From assembly GCA_016165875.1 (NCBI GenBank), contig JABBOT010000022.1:1825333-1889332 (forward strand): a DNA stretch of 64,000 bases, in the 5' to 3' direction. A program made the position numbers and the translations under genes. The notes below the pieces were generated by a model. The model was not told where the DNA came from and did no database searches. It worked only from the letters and a program-made list of their open reading frames with translations. Below, in pieces: positions 1-27,067 of this stretch (the first letter of the stretch is position 1; every line of letters begins with the position of its first letter). This stretch comes from Acanthopleura granulata. Lineage: Eukaryota; Mollusca; Polyplacophora; Chitonida; Chitonidae.

Positions 1-73
1 GCATTTTCTATTCTAAAGATTTCTGAACTTCATTTCCTGACAAGAATGAAAACTTTTTTCCCTTTGCTTCAAA

Positions 74-128
74 ACAAAAAACAAAAAAAACAAAAAAAAA
101 ACAAAAAAAACACAACAACAACAACAAA
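74..128. repeat. A-rich low-complexity tract
   Basis: Runs of A with scattered C, ending in a short CAA repeat. It could be a decayed retroposon tail; no body is recognisable next to it. Confidence 0.6.
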
Positions 129-701
129 AAGACTATAAATTTAATTTCAAATTTAGCAGAAAGTATTTTGGCAAAATTGTGTTTTTGTTTTCAAAATTAT
201 TTGTAAATGTTATATATTAAAAACAAAGTATTTAAAATGCAATAAGTCGACATAAATTTGTTTTGTGGTTTTACACCAGACTCTCTTCACATCTGTCTGA
301 ATGTATTCATCAAGTGACAGCCACAAAAGCCTTGTAGAGTTTCCCTGAGGGCATCAACTCATGGTTATAAATCTATGAGCACATTACAGCCATAAACAAT
401 CCCAGAGAGAACCATAAATAATCCAGGAGAGACTTAACAATCAACATGCACAGGTGATTATCAGCAAGGCCATCAGCATAGCCTCAACACAGGCTGAGTG
501 GTAAACAAAAAAAAAACAGATGAATTACCTGGCTTTGTTACATGGGTATTTATTACACAAGCTAATTACATCAAAATACCAGTTGTGAACTTCATCCCAT
601 TCTGCATCAGTAATTACGTTTGAAGATGCAAAATAATGGGCAAGCTTGACACAGAATGACCAAGTCTGACACATATTTTCCTAATTTCATTTGTCTTTTT
701 T

Positions 702-1257
702 CAAATGAAGACACTGTATCTGTTATTGTGCCATGGTGTGATGTGACCAAATGAAGACACTGTGTCTATATTTGTGCCGTGGTGTGATGTGACCAAATGA
801 AGACACTGTGTCTATAATTGTGCCATGGTGTGATGTGACCAAATGAAGACACTGTATCTGTTATTGTGCCATGGTGCGATGTGACCAAATGAAGACACTG
901 TGTCTATAATTGTGCCATGGTGTAAAGTGACCAAATGAAGACACTGTATCTGTTATTGTGCCATGGTGCGATGTGACCAAATGAAGACACTGTGTCTATA
1001 TTTGTGCCGTGGTGTAAAGTGACCAAATGAAGACACTGTATCTGTTATTGTGCCATGGCGTGATGTGACCAAATGAAGACACTGTTTCTGTTATTGTGTC
1101 ATGGTGTGATGTGACCAAATGAAGACACTGTGTCTATATTTGTGCCGTGGTGTAAAGTGACCAAATGAAGACACTGTATCTGTTATTGTGCCATGGTGTG
1201 ATGTGACCAAATGAAGACACTGTATCTGTTATTATGTCATAGTGTGATGTGACCAAA
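702..1257. repeat. Tandem array, 46-bp unit, 12 copies
   Basis: Units start with CAAATGAAGACACTG every 46 bases (702, 748, 794, 840, 886 and so on to 1208), and the array breaks off at CAAACGCAGC. Copies fall in two subtypes, one reading GTATCTGTTATT and the other GTGTCTATATTT or GTGTCTATAATT after the common start, in the order A B B A B A B A A B A A. The unit is not a multiple of three, and there is no spacer-repeat organisation. Confidence 0.93.
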
Positions 1258-3629
1258 CGCAGCAAAAATTTTTATGAGAGGTTGTAACATTTTACCAGAA
1301 GTGAAAGTAGCTCACTGAAAATGCACCACCTCTCGATCACCCAAATTTTTGTAGAATCTCTCAGAGCAGAGTTTGACATGACAAGTTCAATGGTGCATTT
1401 CCAAGGTCTGTAAAATGCACAGCTTTCATGTTATTTCCCCGTTATTTTCCATTTTGGAGATCTCACATTTTAAGCTGTAGAAAGAAAGCTATAACAACTG
1501 GATTGATGGGGCTGGTGCTTTATTGTAGCCATGATCTGGTCATTCATATCCATGTCAAAAGATCGCAACTATGATGTACAGTATCTTTCTTACAGATTTC
1601 TGAATGATAGAAACTTTGACTTGTAGGGAGAAAATCCTTCCTGTCAATGTCAGCTTAACATGGCCATGCATTTTACCTTATACCTGAACTTTCGATTTTA
1701 GCACATACAAAAGAGAAATGAAACTTGCAGTTAAGTAACTGGAAGTGGTGTTATCTAACCCAGAAAAAAATACGCTTTTCTTAGCAATTCAGACTACTAA
1801 CATGGGAGCATTACCATCCAATATCCCAAGGCTTGGAGAAAGACGTAATTCAACAGGAAGTGATATCACCTCAACTCGCCTGAACCCCGCCATTACAGTC
1901 TACACATGAAATTAAATTATATATCATGTTATATGTCATATGTAGCTTACTGACTGGCCAAAATGTCTTCAGAGTTTCCCCATATGAAACAAGCAGTATC
2001 TCCCCCCTCATCGGAACTGCTCTGTCAGTATCACTTTTCACAAACAGGTGAGTACCACATAAAAGAAAAGTCTAGCTGGCTCGACGTAACAAAAAGATGA
2101 CAGGCAATAAAAGCCAAAAAAACAAAAAAAACAAAAAAACAAAAAAACTGACATAACTGCCATTTGTGAAAATAATCTTGCAATGACAACATAAACAGGA
2201 GTTAGTGGGCTCTTGCCTGTGGCAGGACTCCTGCTGCAGGTATCTGCATTGTCTATTGTCTTTGTCAGTGGCTGGGTGGTCTGACTCCTAGTTAACACAG
2301 AACTAACCCATCAGCAGCTATAAACAACTCTACCTTTGATCAATCATCAGGCTGCTGCATTTTAATTGCTTGCCTTACATTATACTTGGACATTTAAACT
2401 CCACACTATTTTAAAATTTATGGTTTGATAAATTTATTTAATGCTTTGAGAGGCTATGCTGGAGATTTTTCGCCAAAAATGAGCACATATACAATCAAAT
2501 GTTTGCTATTACTTTAGAATAGCCCAAATAATTACCTTTCAAAAACTCTCAGCCTTGTCTGTGCATGTGATATCATTCCAAATCAAAAGCCAGCTGTACT
2601 TGTACACAGATGTGTAATTTACAACAACATATTTGAGACCTCAAAGATCTACAAATGTTCTTGTCTCTGAAAAATAATTACTTTCTGAGAAAACTTTCAG
2701 AAATAAAAAGAGAGGAATATTTCAATCCAACAAACGAGTTGTGTACTCAGTACAACTTACCAGTGGTATCTAAACACACAGCGACACTCTGAACCTATAT
2801 AAACTAACAGTATGTTTGGTTTTTCACATCCTATCCACAGCCTGGTTCTCTTTGAAAGTATAAATATTAAGAAATGGAAATGGGGAAAAAGATGGCTAAA
2901 TATTATTTTAAGCTGTTGTCTCAGAGAGAGAGAGTGAGCCAGGAAGGAGTCTGGACCACCAGCAGAATAGCTGCATCTTCCGGAACATACATGTATCTGG
3001 GCTGATAGCTTTCCCATCGCACAGATGACGTATCCTAATGAGATACTAACAAGCTGCAGAAAGCACCAAAACTACTGATCACAGGCACAGGAAATTAAAA
3101 CACCTTCTGCTCAGAATAATTTAGCAACAACATGTACACTGTGTTTCAGTAAGTTTTGAAGCCCTTTCTGTGCCAAGCAGTCACCGTTACTCCCATATCA
3201 AACCTTCAGACTAAACAATAGACATTTAAGGGGACAGTTCAAATACTGATCATGCATGCGATTTCTCTGCACTCCCTATCCAACAGATTTAAAAGTTGTA
3301 AACACCTGTAACCATGAAGGTCTCTATGCCTCAACCCAGTACTTTGCTATCAGCGTCAGAGACACCGACAAAGTGCACCTTTTTTACTAAAAGACCAGGG
3401 ATTTTTTCTCCAGCATTTGATCTAAACAAATTTCACACCCAAGTCTTGATGTATATTCTGTCTATACTCCGCAGAAAGCACAAGGTCATGAATGCCTTCT
3501 GCATGGAGGATGGAACCAAAACATTAACACCAGCGGTAATTTAGTATTCTCTGTCTGCCATCACTCTAGTAGTGACATCACTAAAGTAGTCTCCCTTGTA
3601 TCGTTGGCCGCAACATTTCAGATTCTAAC

Positions 3630-3763
3630 TGGGGCCAGTTTCATGAAGGATACTTAGTGCTATGTTCCATTTAGTTAAGTGAAATTCACATCTGTATAAC
3701 ATACGTTGCCATGGTAGTTAAGGCTTACTTAGCTTAAGTATGCTTCACGAAAATGACCCCTGG
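3630..3763. mobile_element. Short MITE-like element with imperfect terminal inverted repeats
   Basis: The left end, GGGGCCAGTTTCATGAAGGA, and the reverse complement of the right end, GGGGTCATTTTCGTGAAGCA, match over about 30 bases including ATACTTA. CTAAC occurs immediately outside both ends (3625-3629 and 3764-3768), consistent with a 5-bp target-site duplication. The element is about 134 bp with no coding capacity, so non-autonomous if mobile. Confidence 0.6.
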
Positions 3764-5231
3764 CTAACAGCGAAATACAGGGTGGTAAAACAGAGACCCA
3801 CAGGGGCTACCTGCCTGGGCCAATTTAAGAAAGCATGGTTTCCATATATCTTCTCTATATGCTGTCATGTTAGTTATACCAGCCACAATTTGTGAGTTCT
3901 TTGTTATTTGTGAGTCCTTTGTCAAACCGACCCCAAATTAGGAATTCTAGCCCTGTCAGTTGGCTGCACAACCAGCCTCCCAAGCTCAAACCTCTTATTG
4001 GCTAAGAATAATCTTGGAAACAGGTTATACCTAATTATGCTCTCTGCAAAACTGCCAGACCAGTAGCAAGAAAAATACCCTCTAGTAATAAGTTAATATG
4101 TGTAGCCATACAGCCCTATAATGCCCTTCCTCTCGTGACACTGGATAGTGTAAACCAGGAAGACGTTCTGATATGATGTATTTGATCTCAATGTTCGCTG
4201 CTCAGAGTGCATTTTCAGTGGGAAATAAAGGTCATGAAAGGTTTTTTTCGGAACTGAAACCTACATATCCTCTTACATTCCACACAAACCTCAGAACACC
4301 TTTACAAGATCATCACAACTCTCAGAATTAGACAAAATGAGTAACTCAGTCAGGGGTGATATTTACAGTAACTTATATGTTGATTTAGGCCCCTTATCAT
4401 TACTCTTGAAAAATATTCATTCCTAGAATGCATTTGCCCCAAAAAGTCTGAACAGGAGTTGCTTCACAATCTACAAATTCTGCACCCCAGTCAAAGGGCA
4501 AACAACCAATGACACACAAGGGAGATAATCAGCACGTCTGGTGCAGTGGACTGGGCAATCAATTTCATTTACAGAAAACCAACTATTTTCAAGGGATTTT
4601 TCTTCACACACTGTTGTGCAGAAGGGTGATTGGTCTGTGAAAAATCACATAAAGCTATAAGTGAATTACTGCTAATCAGTAATTTACCATTTTTTTTCAA
4701 TGACAGTGGGTATTCTTTTTGCTTAAACAGAATCAGCACTTTTACCTACAAGTGGCATGTAACAAATGTTTAGCATGTAATAACATATTTAAGAATTAAA
4801 AAACACAAAAAATAAAAAAGGAATCCATATTTTAATTCTCTTGTGATAGCTTTTTCACCAATGCAACTTTTAAAAAGAAAAATTAAGATATTACCTGGCA
4901 ACTCATAAGCCCAGTTGCAAAGTTCATTTTTAATGCAAGGTATGTAAATATATCAAGAGAGTAACTAAATTCCTAAGAGGCAAACACTTCTCACATGAAG
5001 TTCATTGAACACAACAGTCAAATTATTCTAGAATTTTTATTACTGTTTTGTGTTGTGCTTAGGAACCAAGCATATTTCAACAATCTCAATGCTCTGAAGT
5101 TTCAGAGAGGTGGAAGCAGAGCAGGTCTGCAGGACACCTGTGCACCTCACCTAGTGTACCTAACAAATCTAACTCAAGGCCACAACCATTCCAAATCCAA
5201 ATATGGAGACTTCTTCTCTTTGGAAAACTCA

Positions 5232-19524
<14,293 letters not shown>

Positions 19525-19823
19525 TTTCCTGTTAGAAAGTGTCAATTAACAAAGAACTGGTAAGAACGCTGTCCCGGTACGATGCTGTCGTGTTGTGCTG
19601 ATACGAATATGGCCACCGAATTCACGTGCTTGAAGCACATGTGCGAGATTTGAAGAAAACAATTGATTTCCTCCGAATTCGTTTTATTATCATTGATGTT
19701 ACAAACGTTATTTGTACAGGGCGAAAATCTGGAGAAAACTGTACGATAATCAGAACTGAAGGTTTTAAAAGGTAAAAAATAATGACGTCATTTTTATATG
19801 TGTACATAAACTTGTGATCCAAA
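19525..19823. promoter_or_regulatory. Shared (bidirectional) promoter region of VCP and LEPROT
   Basis: Only 299 bp separate the VCP start codon (minus) from the LEPROT start codon (plus). It therefore holds both 5' untranslated regions and very probably a bidirectional promoter. No TATA box is convincing. Visible candidate sites are an E-box CACGTG at 19623-19628 and a full CRE at 19783-19790. Transcription start sites cannot be placed from sequence alone. Confidence 0.75.
19783..19790. promoter_or_regulatory. CRE palindrome TGACGTCA
   Basis: A perfect 8-base CREB/ATF (bZIP) site 33 bp upstream of the LEPROT start codon. A second perfect copy lies at 18977-18984 in VCP intron 1. Others occur in the window (for example about 39529 and 43163), so function is inferred only from position. 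Confidence 0.45.
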
Positions 19824-22800
19824 ATGGCCGGCATACGGGGTAAGGGTTGTCACATTTAATCTGACAGAAACTTGTTGCTCGTGCGCTTGGTCAGTCTGAA
19901 AAACATGAAGGGTGTTTTTCATTGTTAAAGTATACTTTGGACAATTTGGGGTAATTAAATGTCAAGAAGTTACCACATGAAATTTCGAGACTGCAAGGCA
20001 ATGTGTGTTCAGTTATTGTCATAATTTAGAAATCATGCTCGCATTTATTTCTCATGTCACATTGTTAAATGGTCATGTGTCACAGACGTACAACAGCGTG
20101 GCACTGTTACAAGAAAAGACGGTAAAATGAATTCGCATGTGTAGTTAATTTTAAAATAAGAGAGCAATTTGTTGTTCAGTTTGTCAAATACTGTTACTGT
20201 TAAAACATATCACTCTTTCAAAAGGCAGAGCCACAAGATTTACAATTGGAAAGAAAATATCACTTTCCAGAAGAAATACATTTTCTTCATGACTGGTAAT
20301 TCAAATAAAAACTACGCCTTTGTCCACTCCTGCTGCTGATATTTGTAAATTCTGTTTGAGTATTTGTCATCAAGACATATGACACCAACAAGCATGCATT
20401 TTTACTATTTTAAATGGATTACACGATTGCAGAAGTGTTCTTTTTGGTGTTTCGAGGAATCAGATTAGAAACAAGGTTGTGCGATTGCAGCACAGAAGAT
20501 TTCTTTTAAGCTTGTAGAAAGCAGAAAAAGCTGGTAATGTAAATATGTGGGCTTGTTAGTGTGATTTTTCTTACCCGTAAGTACTTGAGTACAATGCGCA
20601 AAATATCAGTGACATTTGTGGGTAAAGATGTTACCATTATAGGTCAACGAAGCTAGAAATGTGCTCCTTTTAGATATATTGTATAACATTTGACATGTTG
20701 ACTATCATGGGTCAAGAATTAGATGTTTACAACTGCTCATTCATGTGGCCAAATATAAATGGACCACCTAAATAGGCCATGTACCATTGTAATTCCTCAG
20801 GTATACCAGTAGGTCATATTCATGTAAGCAGGCAAAGTTTGATGACATTACTGGATAAGGTACATCTAAATGATTCTCACAATACTGGCCTTGGACCGGG
20901 AAATTGTACATTCCTCTGCTCTTACTTGATGACAACAAGAGGTCGATGATATTCATATGGGCTTTTGTACAGTCTAAAGTTTGTGGAAGACCAGTTGTCT
21001 TTCAAGAATATGGTCGGCATATTTAGATTATATGTGTGGGAAAGGATGTCAGTAACTGTACGCTGGGAGCTGCGGTCCCCTCCCCCCCCCATAAAAATTA
21101 CAACCATTATATAAGTGAAAAATTCTTGAGTGTGATGGTAAACAACAATTAAGTAAATAAATGTATGGTTCTCATAATGGCACACCCCACTGACGCTAGG
21201 GTACATTTCCTTTTGTAAATTTAAGTTTCTTGTATTGGTAATTAAACCCTCCATTTATTCGTTATTCAATAAGACAGATATTGTCTGAAACCATCTCCCC
21301 TCCCAGATTGATTTGATTATAGTGCATTGGAACTTGTGGTTACAAGCACTTGACAGGGGGTGTAACTGTAATATTAGTGATGTTGTCAAGTGTGTTTAAG
21401 TCTACGATATAATGTATGTTTAAGCGTAAAAAACTACAGCATGGGCAGATTTTTGTAGACAGAGTTGTCTCCCCTTGTATAAAGCTAAGATTGGTTTCCA
21501 ATTGCCAGTCTCAACAGGCATAATTTTGCTTTTACATTTATTTACAGTGAATATACGTGTACATACACACATTTTTGTAGAAAATGTCACATGCTGTCCA
21601 TGCAGCTGAAATATTGTCACTTTTAATCATGTTAAGCCCGCAGGCTATCATGGGAGACATATAGAAGTCATTGTAGACTGGACTTGTTCGAAATCTGTAT
21701 ATTATAATTTAGGTGGAAATATGATAAAGTGCTGTTGATGCTCATTCTCAAATACTGTATGAAGACTACACTTTATGATATGAACACTACACTTTATGAT
21801 ATGAACACAACACATATTGATATGAACACTACACATATTGATATGAACACTACACTTTATGATATGAACACAACACATATTGATATGAACACTACACATA
21901 ATGATATGAACACTACACTTTATGATTTGAACACTACACATAATGATATGAACACTACACATATTGATATGAACACTACACTTTATGATATGAACACAAC
22001 ACATATTGATATGAACACTACACATAATGATATGAACACTACACTTTATGATATGAACACAACACATACTGATATGAACACTACACATATCTCAACACTA
22101 CACATAATGATATGAACACTACACTTTATGATATGAACACTACACATAATGATATGAACACTACACATATTGATATGTTTCACTTGTATTCTTGTTAATC
22201 TGGTGCTTCTCGCTTTATTTTCATGTCCGTGTTACTGTCTTGCGATGGATTTTCAAAATAGTGTAAGTAGCAAATATTTGATATGTTATTTGTTTATATA
22301 TGTTACAACTGATGCTGTTTTGTATTGGTACAGGTTTACTCCAGCTCAGTGACCCCTGTAGAATGTTATTTTAGCTATAAGTATATTTTGTTCTAACGTC
22401 AAACCATTGATATACTACATGTTTGTTGTGTTTAATGTTAAGGGATACATGTAATATGGGATGATCAAGGATGTCATTTCATTATGCAAATTAAAACATA
22501 TGGAAACCACAGACATCATATGGCTATGGAAGAACTACAAACAAAACAGTTTACATTTTTGTTTCAAAGGATATAATAGGGAAATAGTGCACATGTATTA
22601 AATTCTGATGTTAACAATGTAGTTTGGATGTACAAAAGTATTTATATTGTTTGTATATATGCATATGTGGTAATAGGTTTTTTATGACTTGTCATAATCA
22701 TATTTCTCTCCCTGATCAAACAGGTTGATAACTTTGGCCTTTTCGGCTGCGGTGGGGATCACATTTCTGGTATTAGGATGTGCCATCCCAGCCTACAAGT

Positions 22801-24077
22801 GAGTTTTTACCAGTGTTACACTGTGACAAGATCCTGCTGCAGTAATGAAGTAATCAGATCACGTGACCTCCCTGTAAGAGAGAGACAGATGTTCAAATTT
22901 GAGTCAGGTCATACAGGAAGACATTAAAAATTCGCAGGTTTCATACTTCCCTGGCTTGGTGTATAGCATAAGGAAATTTCGTACTGGTTGGCACGGTGTC
23001 AGTATGCTGTGATTGGGTGGGCAGTTGTTTATATATTTGACGGGTGTTCTATGCTGTACTCAAGACCCCTTCCAGCACTATGATGTGCACTTCTGTATAT
23101 CACTTATGCCCGGGGGTCACTCATAACTTTGCATTTTACAACGTCTTCTTCCTGTGAGAAATTAATTCATATGGCAACTTATGCATTTGGCTTTTTTGAC
23201 ATGTCTGTTTTCTGTTTCAGCAACTGGTGGCCGATGTTCGTGCTGATATTTTATGTGCTGTCACCAATTCCCACAGTGGTGGCTCGTCGATTAGCAGATA
23301 GCCTTGACTCTGCCAGCAGTGCATTGGTGGAATTCTGTATTTTTTTAACAACTGGCATCGTAATCTCGGCCTGTGCCTTACCAATCGTACTGGCTCATAA
23401 AAGTGTGGTGAGTAGATGAATGGCGTTAAACTTAATATTTTGAGGTACTTATTTTAAACTTTTAGTGAGTGATAAGTACAAATGAGTCACTCAAAATTTA
23501 TATGATGACAAGATTTAAATATAAATGGAGCTGGCTGTTGGTTGAAGTGCCTGTCTGTGTGTCTAGTTTGGGGTTCAAACTTTGCCGTGGACTGAGAACC
23601 GAGACCAGTTCTTGTGCTCTTACTGCTCATGGGGCCACGGGGGGAAATAAGCGATTGACGACGCTTGTGTGGCAACTTGTGTAGAGTAAAGACCAGTTGT
23701 CTTCCTCCAGTATGGTGTGCGTTTTTGTACGTCACATAACAGTGGTCTGCCCTGGACACTGGGATCTTATCCTTCCATAAAGCTGACCACCATCGGCTGA
23801 GTAAAACATGGGATTAAGCAGATATGAAATGAATACACGTAAATGTGTTGTTGTGTTGCAATACGTCGCGTTAAGTCTTGTCCAGAATAATAAGTAGCAT
23901 TTCTTTAAGCAACTTGAAACCACTGTGGAAACAGCTGTACACATGTTTGTGATTCCATTTCAGATTGAGTGGGGGGCCTGTGGCCTGGTTTTATCTGGCA
24001 ATGTGGTGGTCTTTGTTACCATCCTTACCTACTTCATATTCTTTGGCAATGAGGACTTTGACTACAGTATGTGGTGA
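19824..24077 (+). CDS. LEPROT: LEPROT / Vps55-family endosomal membrane protein, 4 exons
   Basis: Small four-helix membrane protein of Golgi and endosomes. The family (human LEPROT and LEPROTL1, yeast Vps55) controls late-endosome sorting and surface levels of receptors such as leptin and growth hormone receptor. Exons: 19824-19839 (MAGIR), 22724-22798 (LITLAFSAAVG to CAIPAY), 23221-23407 (NWWPMFVLIFYVLSPIP, then ARRLADSLDSASSA, then FLTTGIVISA), 23964-24077 (IEWGACGLVLSGN, ending FDYSMW and stop). The total is about 130 residues against 131 in human. The hallmark stretches FVLIFYVLSPIP, LTTGIV and WGACGLVLSGN are all present. The only problem is the first junction. Exon 1 ends one base into a codon at its gtaagg donor, and exon 2 begins with a single base before its Leu codon, so one base is missing at codon 6. 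This could be an assembly indel, an unseen acceptor or a microexon. It lies head-to-head with VCP. LEPROT versus LEPROTL1 cannot be separated in an invertebrate. Confidence 0.93.
21090..21168 (+). mobile_element. SINE 3'-end remnant
   Basis: ATAAGTGAAAAATTCTTGAG, then GTGATGGTAAACAACAATTA, then AAGTAAATAAATG matches the tail third of the family; upstream parts are gone. Confidence 0.45.
21760..22172. repeat. 21-bp satellite-like tandem array in LEPROT intron 1
   Basis: About 19 to 20 units built on GATATGAACACTACA plus a six-base end that is CTTTAT, CATATT or CATAAT, with one ACAACA variant. The order repeats in blocks, so a higher-order unit of about 126 bp is likely. One unit near 22091 is shortened. 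The period is a multiple of three, so open frames run through it on both strands (21729-22115 plus, 21702-22088 minus); these are artefacts of the repeat. Confidence 0.92.
23030..23068 (-). mobile_element. Very short SINE tail remnant
   Basis: TATTTGACGGGTGTTCTATG followed by CTGTACTCAAGAC resembles the reverse of the family 3' end, in LEPROT intron 2. It is short and could be chance. Confidence 0.3.
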
Positions 24078-25100
24078 CCTGGCTTTGGTTGAGGCAAACC
24101 TTGTGACACTGACATTGGCAGCCTCTTTATGCGATGGGCATCATTTGTATGTGCGATGGCGGAAGCATGTGTACTACACTGACTATAAGAATGGGCCGCG
24201 CCACTTGAATGGCATAGATCTGCTCTGAGTGAAACTAGTGCTGAAAACAGAACTAGCCCTGGTACATCCTCCTGCCCAAGACACTATGCTGGATTATCTC
24301 CCTTCCTGCATACTGGAATAGGTTTGACATCAAGCAAAACACAGGTGACCTATTTATCATATGTAAGATGAAACAGTATGACCTGCAAGTTTTCTTTCCT
24401 GTGCTGACATCTTCCATAGACATTTTTGTTAAAATGAAGATCCACATTTGAAGTTGCTGGGTTTTCACTTTTGGTTGAGCATCAAACTCTCTCTTCACAT
24501 TGGCTTTCATTTAGGGCTGAAAGCAAGCATTTCCATTCATCTCCCAGTGTTTTTGGAAATTCAGAGATTTGGCTATGTTATTCATTGGATGGACTAACAA
24601 TGTATAGGAAGAAGAGCTGTGTTATTCTTCCTACAATTACATGTATACTGGCAAAAAAAGAGCAAACCCAGCGTCTCCAAAATCAGAAGAACTAGGGTAT
24701 TCGTGTATTTACCTCTTGTATAGGTGGTATACATGTATATCTTTTGATCTTTTTTATTGGTTGAAAAGTAGTATTTATGTAAAAGAATGATAGTGTTGTT
24801 AAGTTGGTTCAACTCTCTCCGTCCTTCTCCTAAACATACCCAGGTTCAGATAATAATTCATGATGTTCCATGTTCTGTAACCAAAGGGTCGTTCTGCTTT
24901 GCTGCACATGATACAGTAATACATCTTGATGTACACGCAGCATGTCTTGTTTCTTGCCATAAATTGAATTACTCCGAGTCCGAGATATATGAAGCAAGCT
25001 GTTTTTATGATGGGGGATTTTTTTTTGCAATCCAGCCTGATGACTGAGCCTTGCTATGAACGGTGATTGAAAACACGAAACATGTCATTTCCATAGCCTG

Positions 25101-25106
25101 AATAAA
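25101..25106 (+). terminator. Candidate poly(A) signal of LEPROT (AATAAA)
   Basis: First canonical AATAAA I see after the LEPROT stop, implying a 3' untranslated region of about 1 kb. Plausible but untested. Confidence 0.4.
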
Positions 25107-25802
25107 CTCTTATGCCAGGTGTTTTAGTGCAGCATGCACTCTGCTGAATGAAAACATACCCTGTACTCCTTTCTTTGCAGCGTTTACTACAGTAAAATGC
25201 TGCAAGGCTGCCAGAGTCACATTGCTTTACCACGAGGAACATGTAAAACAAAAAACAAGCCCTAGTTTTAATTTGTATAAATCTCTTCTCATGTCTGTCA
25301 AGAGCTAGATATAAATGTTTTTATATATTACAAAATGTGACAGAATAGGTCGTATGGTTTGCATAAGCCATTAGTAGGCTGTAATATTGATCCAGCTGTA
25401 CATACGTACGTTACCTGTTTATGTGTATATTTATATCACGGGCGAATTACATTTATGTATAGGTATTTGTGTGAAACCCTACATTGTTTAATGCTAGTGC
25501 GTGGAGCTGTAGTTCCGGAACCATAGCAAAAGTACACTGTAATGCCGAGTGCCTCCAAACACCTTTGGTTAGGGACTTACAGATGTGTGTGTGACACTGC
25601 CTGAAGAAACACCTGTCTAACCTGCCTGACAGAACACATTATCTGTATCTGGTCTTAAAGTCTTGCCATGGCAAATCAACCACCCACGAAGAGCAAGGCA
25701 CACCAAAGCTTTTCTAGTGCTGACAGTATAAGCTTGAAAGTGGTTCTGCATTGAAGCTGAACGTTGTAAGTCAGTTGAAATACATGTGCTGTGTTTTTGA
25801 AC

Positions 25803-26782
25803 TGTACACAGTGCTCCAGATAAGGGGCGTATCCGCGTAATTTACGCCTGTAAATTGCGCATATGCATTCAAGTTAGAAAATAGGCGTACCGAATACGCC
25901 TTTAAAAATTAAGATACGCATTACTTCCCAAATTAATCTGTACTGAGGTATGTCATTTCGTGTTCATAGGCAGTCACGAGTCGAATATGGGAGATATCTC
26001 TGTAAAGACTGTGCAGAGGGAGACTAACATCGTGACACTTCTTAGTGACAGGTGCAAAATTATATCTTTTTTTTTTTTTTTTCAAACCCAAACACATGTT
26101 AGCTCGAGAAGTATAGTTAGTTTGCTAATCGGGAAGTTTCTAGACAATATTGTTGCTCTCTTTAAAGATTGAAGTCATGAAGTACACAAAATGTGCTGAC
26201 AGACGCAACATGAGTCCAGTGGCTGGAGGGTCATCTATGGCTTGTAACTCATGGTGGACTTGACAACAATGATTAAACCTTCCGGTCGGATAACTGGTTT
26301 TGAATATTTTCTTGACTATATTTGTTTTTGAACATGCCCATTATTGTTTCAAAAACCATTCACTGCTTCCTGCTTTGAACATTATCTTGCCGCAATATGA
26401 CTGAAGTACATATTGACGTATCTTTAAGCCATAGTAATCATTCATTCATTCGTTCGTCTCACTCAGAAAGTCAGGTGAAGAGATTTGCTCTTTTGGTAAA
26501 ACTTGTCAGGAAAAAAGCAATCCAATGTTTTTGTCAATGTTGACTTGATTAAATGTTGCGATGATTACAAAAACAAGCATAAGTCTTAAGTGATGGCAGC
26601 TCAGGGGCCGATTCCACAAAGCCATTTCTTACCGAAGTTGAAATTTGAAGAGAATTTTAGAGCTTAGAGGTCCTAGAAATTACAGTTTGGACCACCTCAT
26701 CGGTGTCACGTTAAGACTTTCAGGTCCAGAAACTACCTTTTTTGACAAGGCTTTAAATTTTGGCTTTTTTGGTATGAGCCCA
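25803..26782 (+). repeat. Second copy of the 1-kb interspersed repeat, opposite orientation to 16719-17752
   Basis: Begins ACTGTACACAGTGCTCCAGA and ends near TTTTTTGGTATGAG. It matches the reverse complement of 16719-17752 with many substitutions and small indels, so the copies are old. An expanded T run lies near 26070. No target-site duplication was identified. Confidence 0.7.
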
Positions 26783-26947
26783 GCATGAACAATGACTTGA
26801 ACAGATTGCTGAATCCTGAACATTTTGACCTTTAAGAAGTAATTAAAAGCTTGTTCTGTTCGGAGAGCAGTGTCTGATGTTAAGTTAGTTAATTTAATTG
26901 CTTAAAAAAATGTGCATGGTTTATTTATGCTAACTGGTTTTCTCCAA

Positions 26948-27067
26948 TTAGCCAGTACTCCTGTGATATAAGCCAGTACTCCTACGATATAAACCAATTC
27001 TCCTATGATATAAACCAGTACTCCTATGGTATAAGTCAGCACTCCTATGATATAAGCCAGTGCTCCT
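26948..27067. repeat. Degenerate 21-bp tandem repeat, about 6 copies
   Basis: Units of the type GCCAGTACTCCTATGATATAA repeat six times with several substitutions (TGTGATATAA, TACGATATAA, TATGGTATAA and others). Because 21 is divisible by three, it creates the repeated Tyr-Ile-Gly-Val-Leu pattern in a minus-strand frame (26902-27411). Confidence 0.85.

Noticed and set aside
702..1257. CRISPR-like repeat array
   Set aside because: Units are contiguous 46-bp tandem copies without unique spacers, in a eukaryotic context.
4290..4330. Candidate VCP last exon (Asp-Asp-Leu near a stop on the minus strand)
   Set aside because: Upstream sequence in that frame has stops, is not Gly-rich and lacks a fitting acceptor.
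21702..22115. Two overlapping 128-residue open frames on opposite strands
   Set aside because: Both are translations of the 21-bp array.
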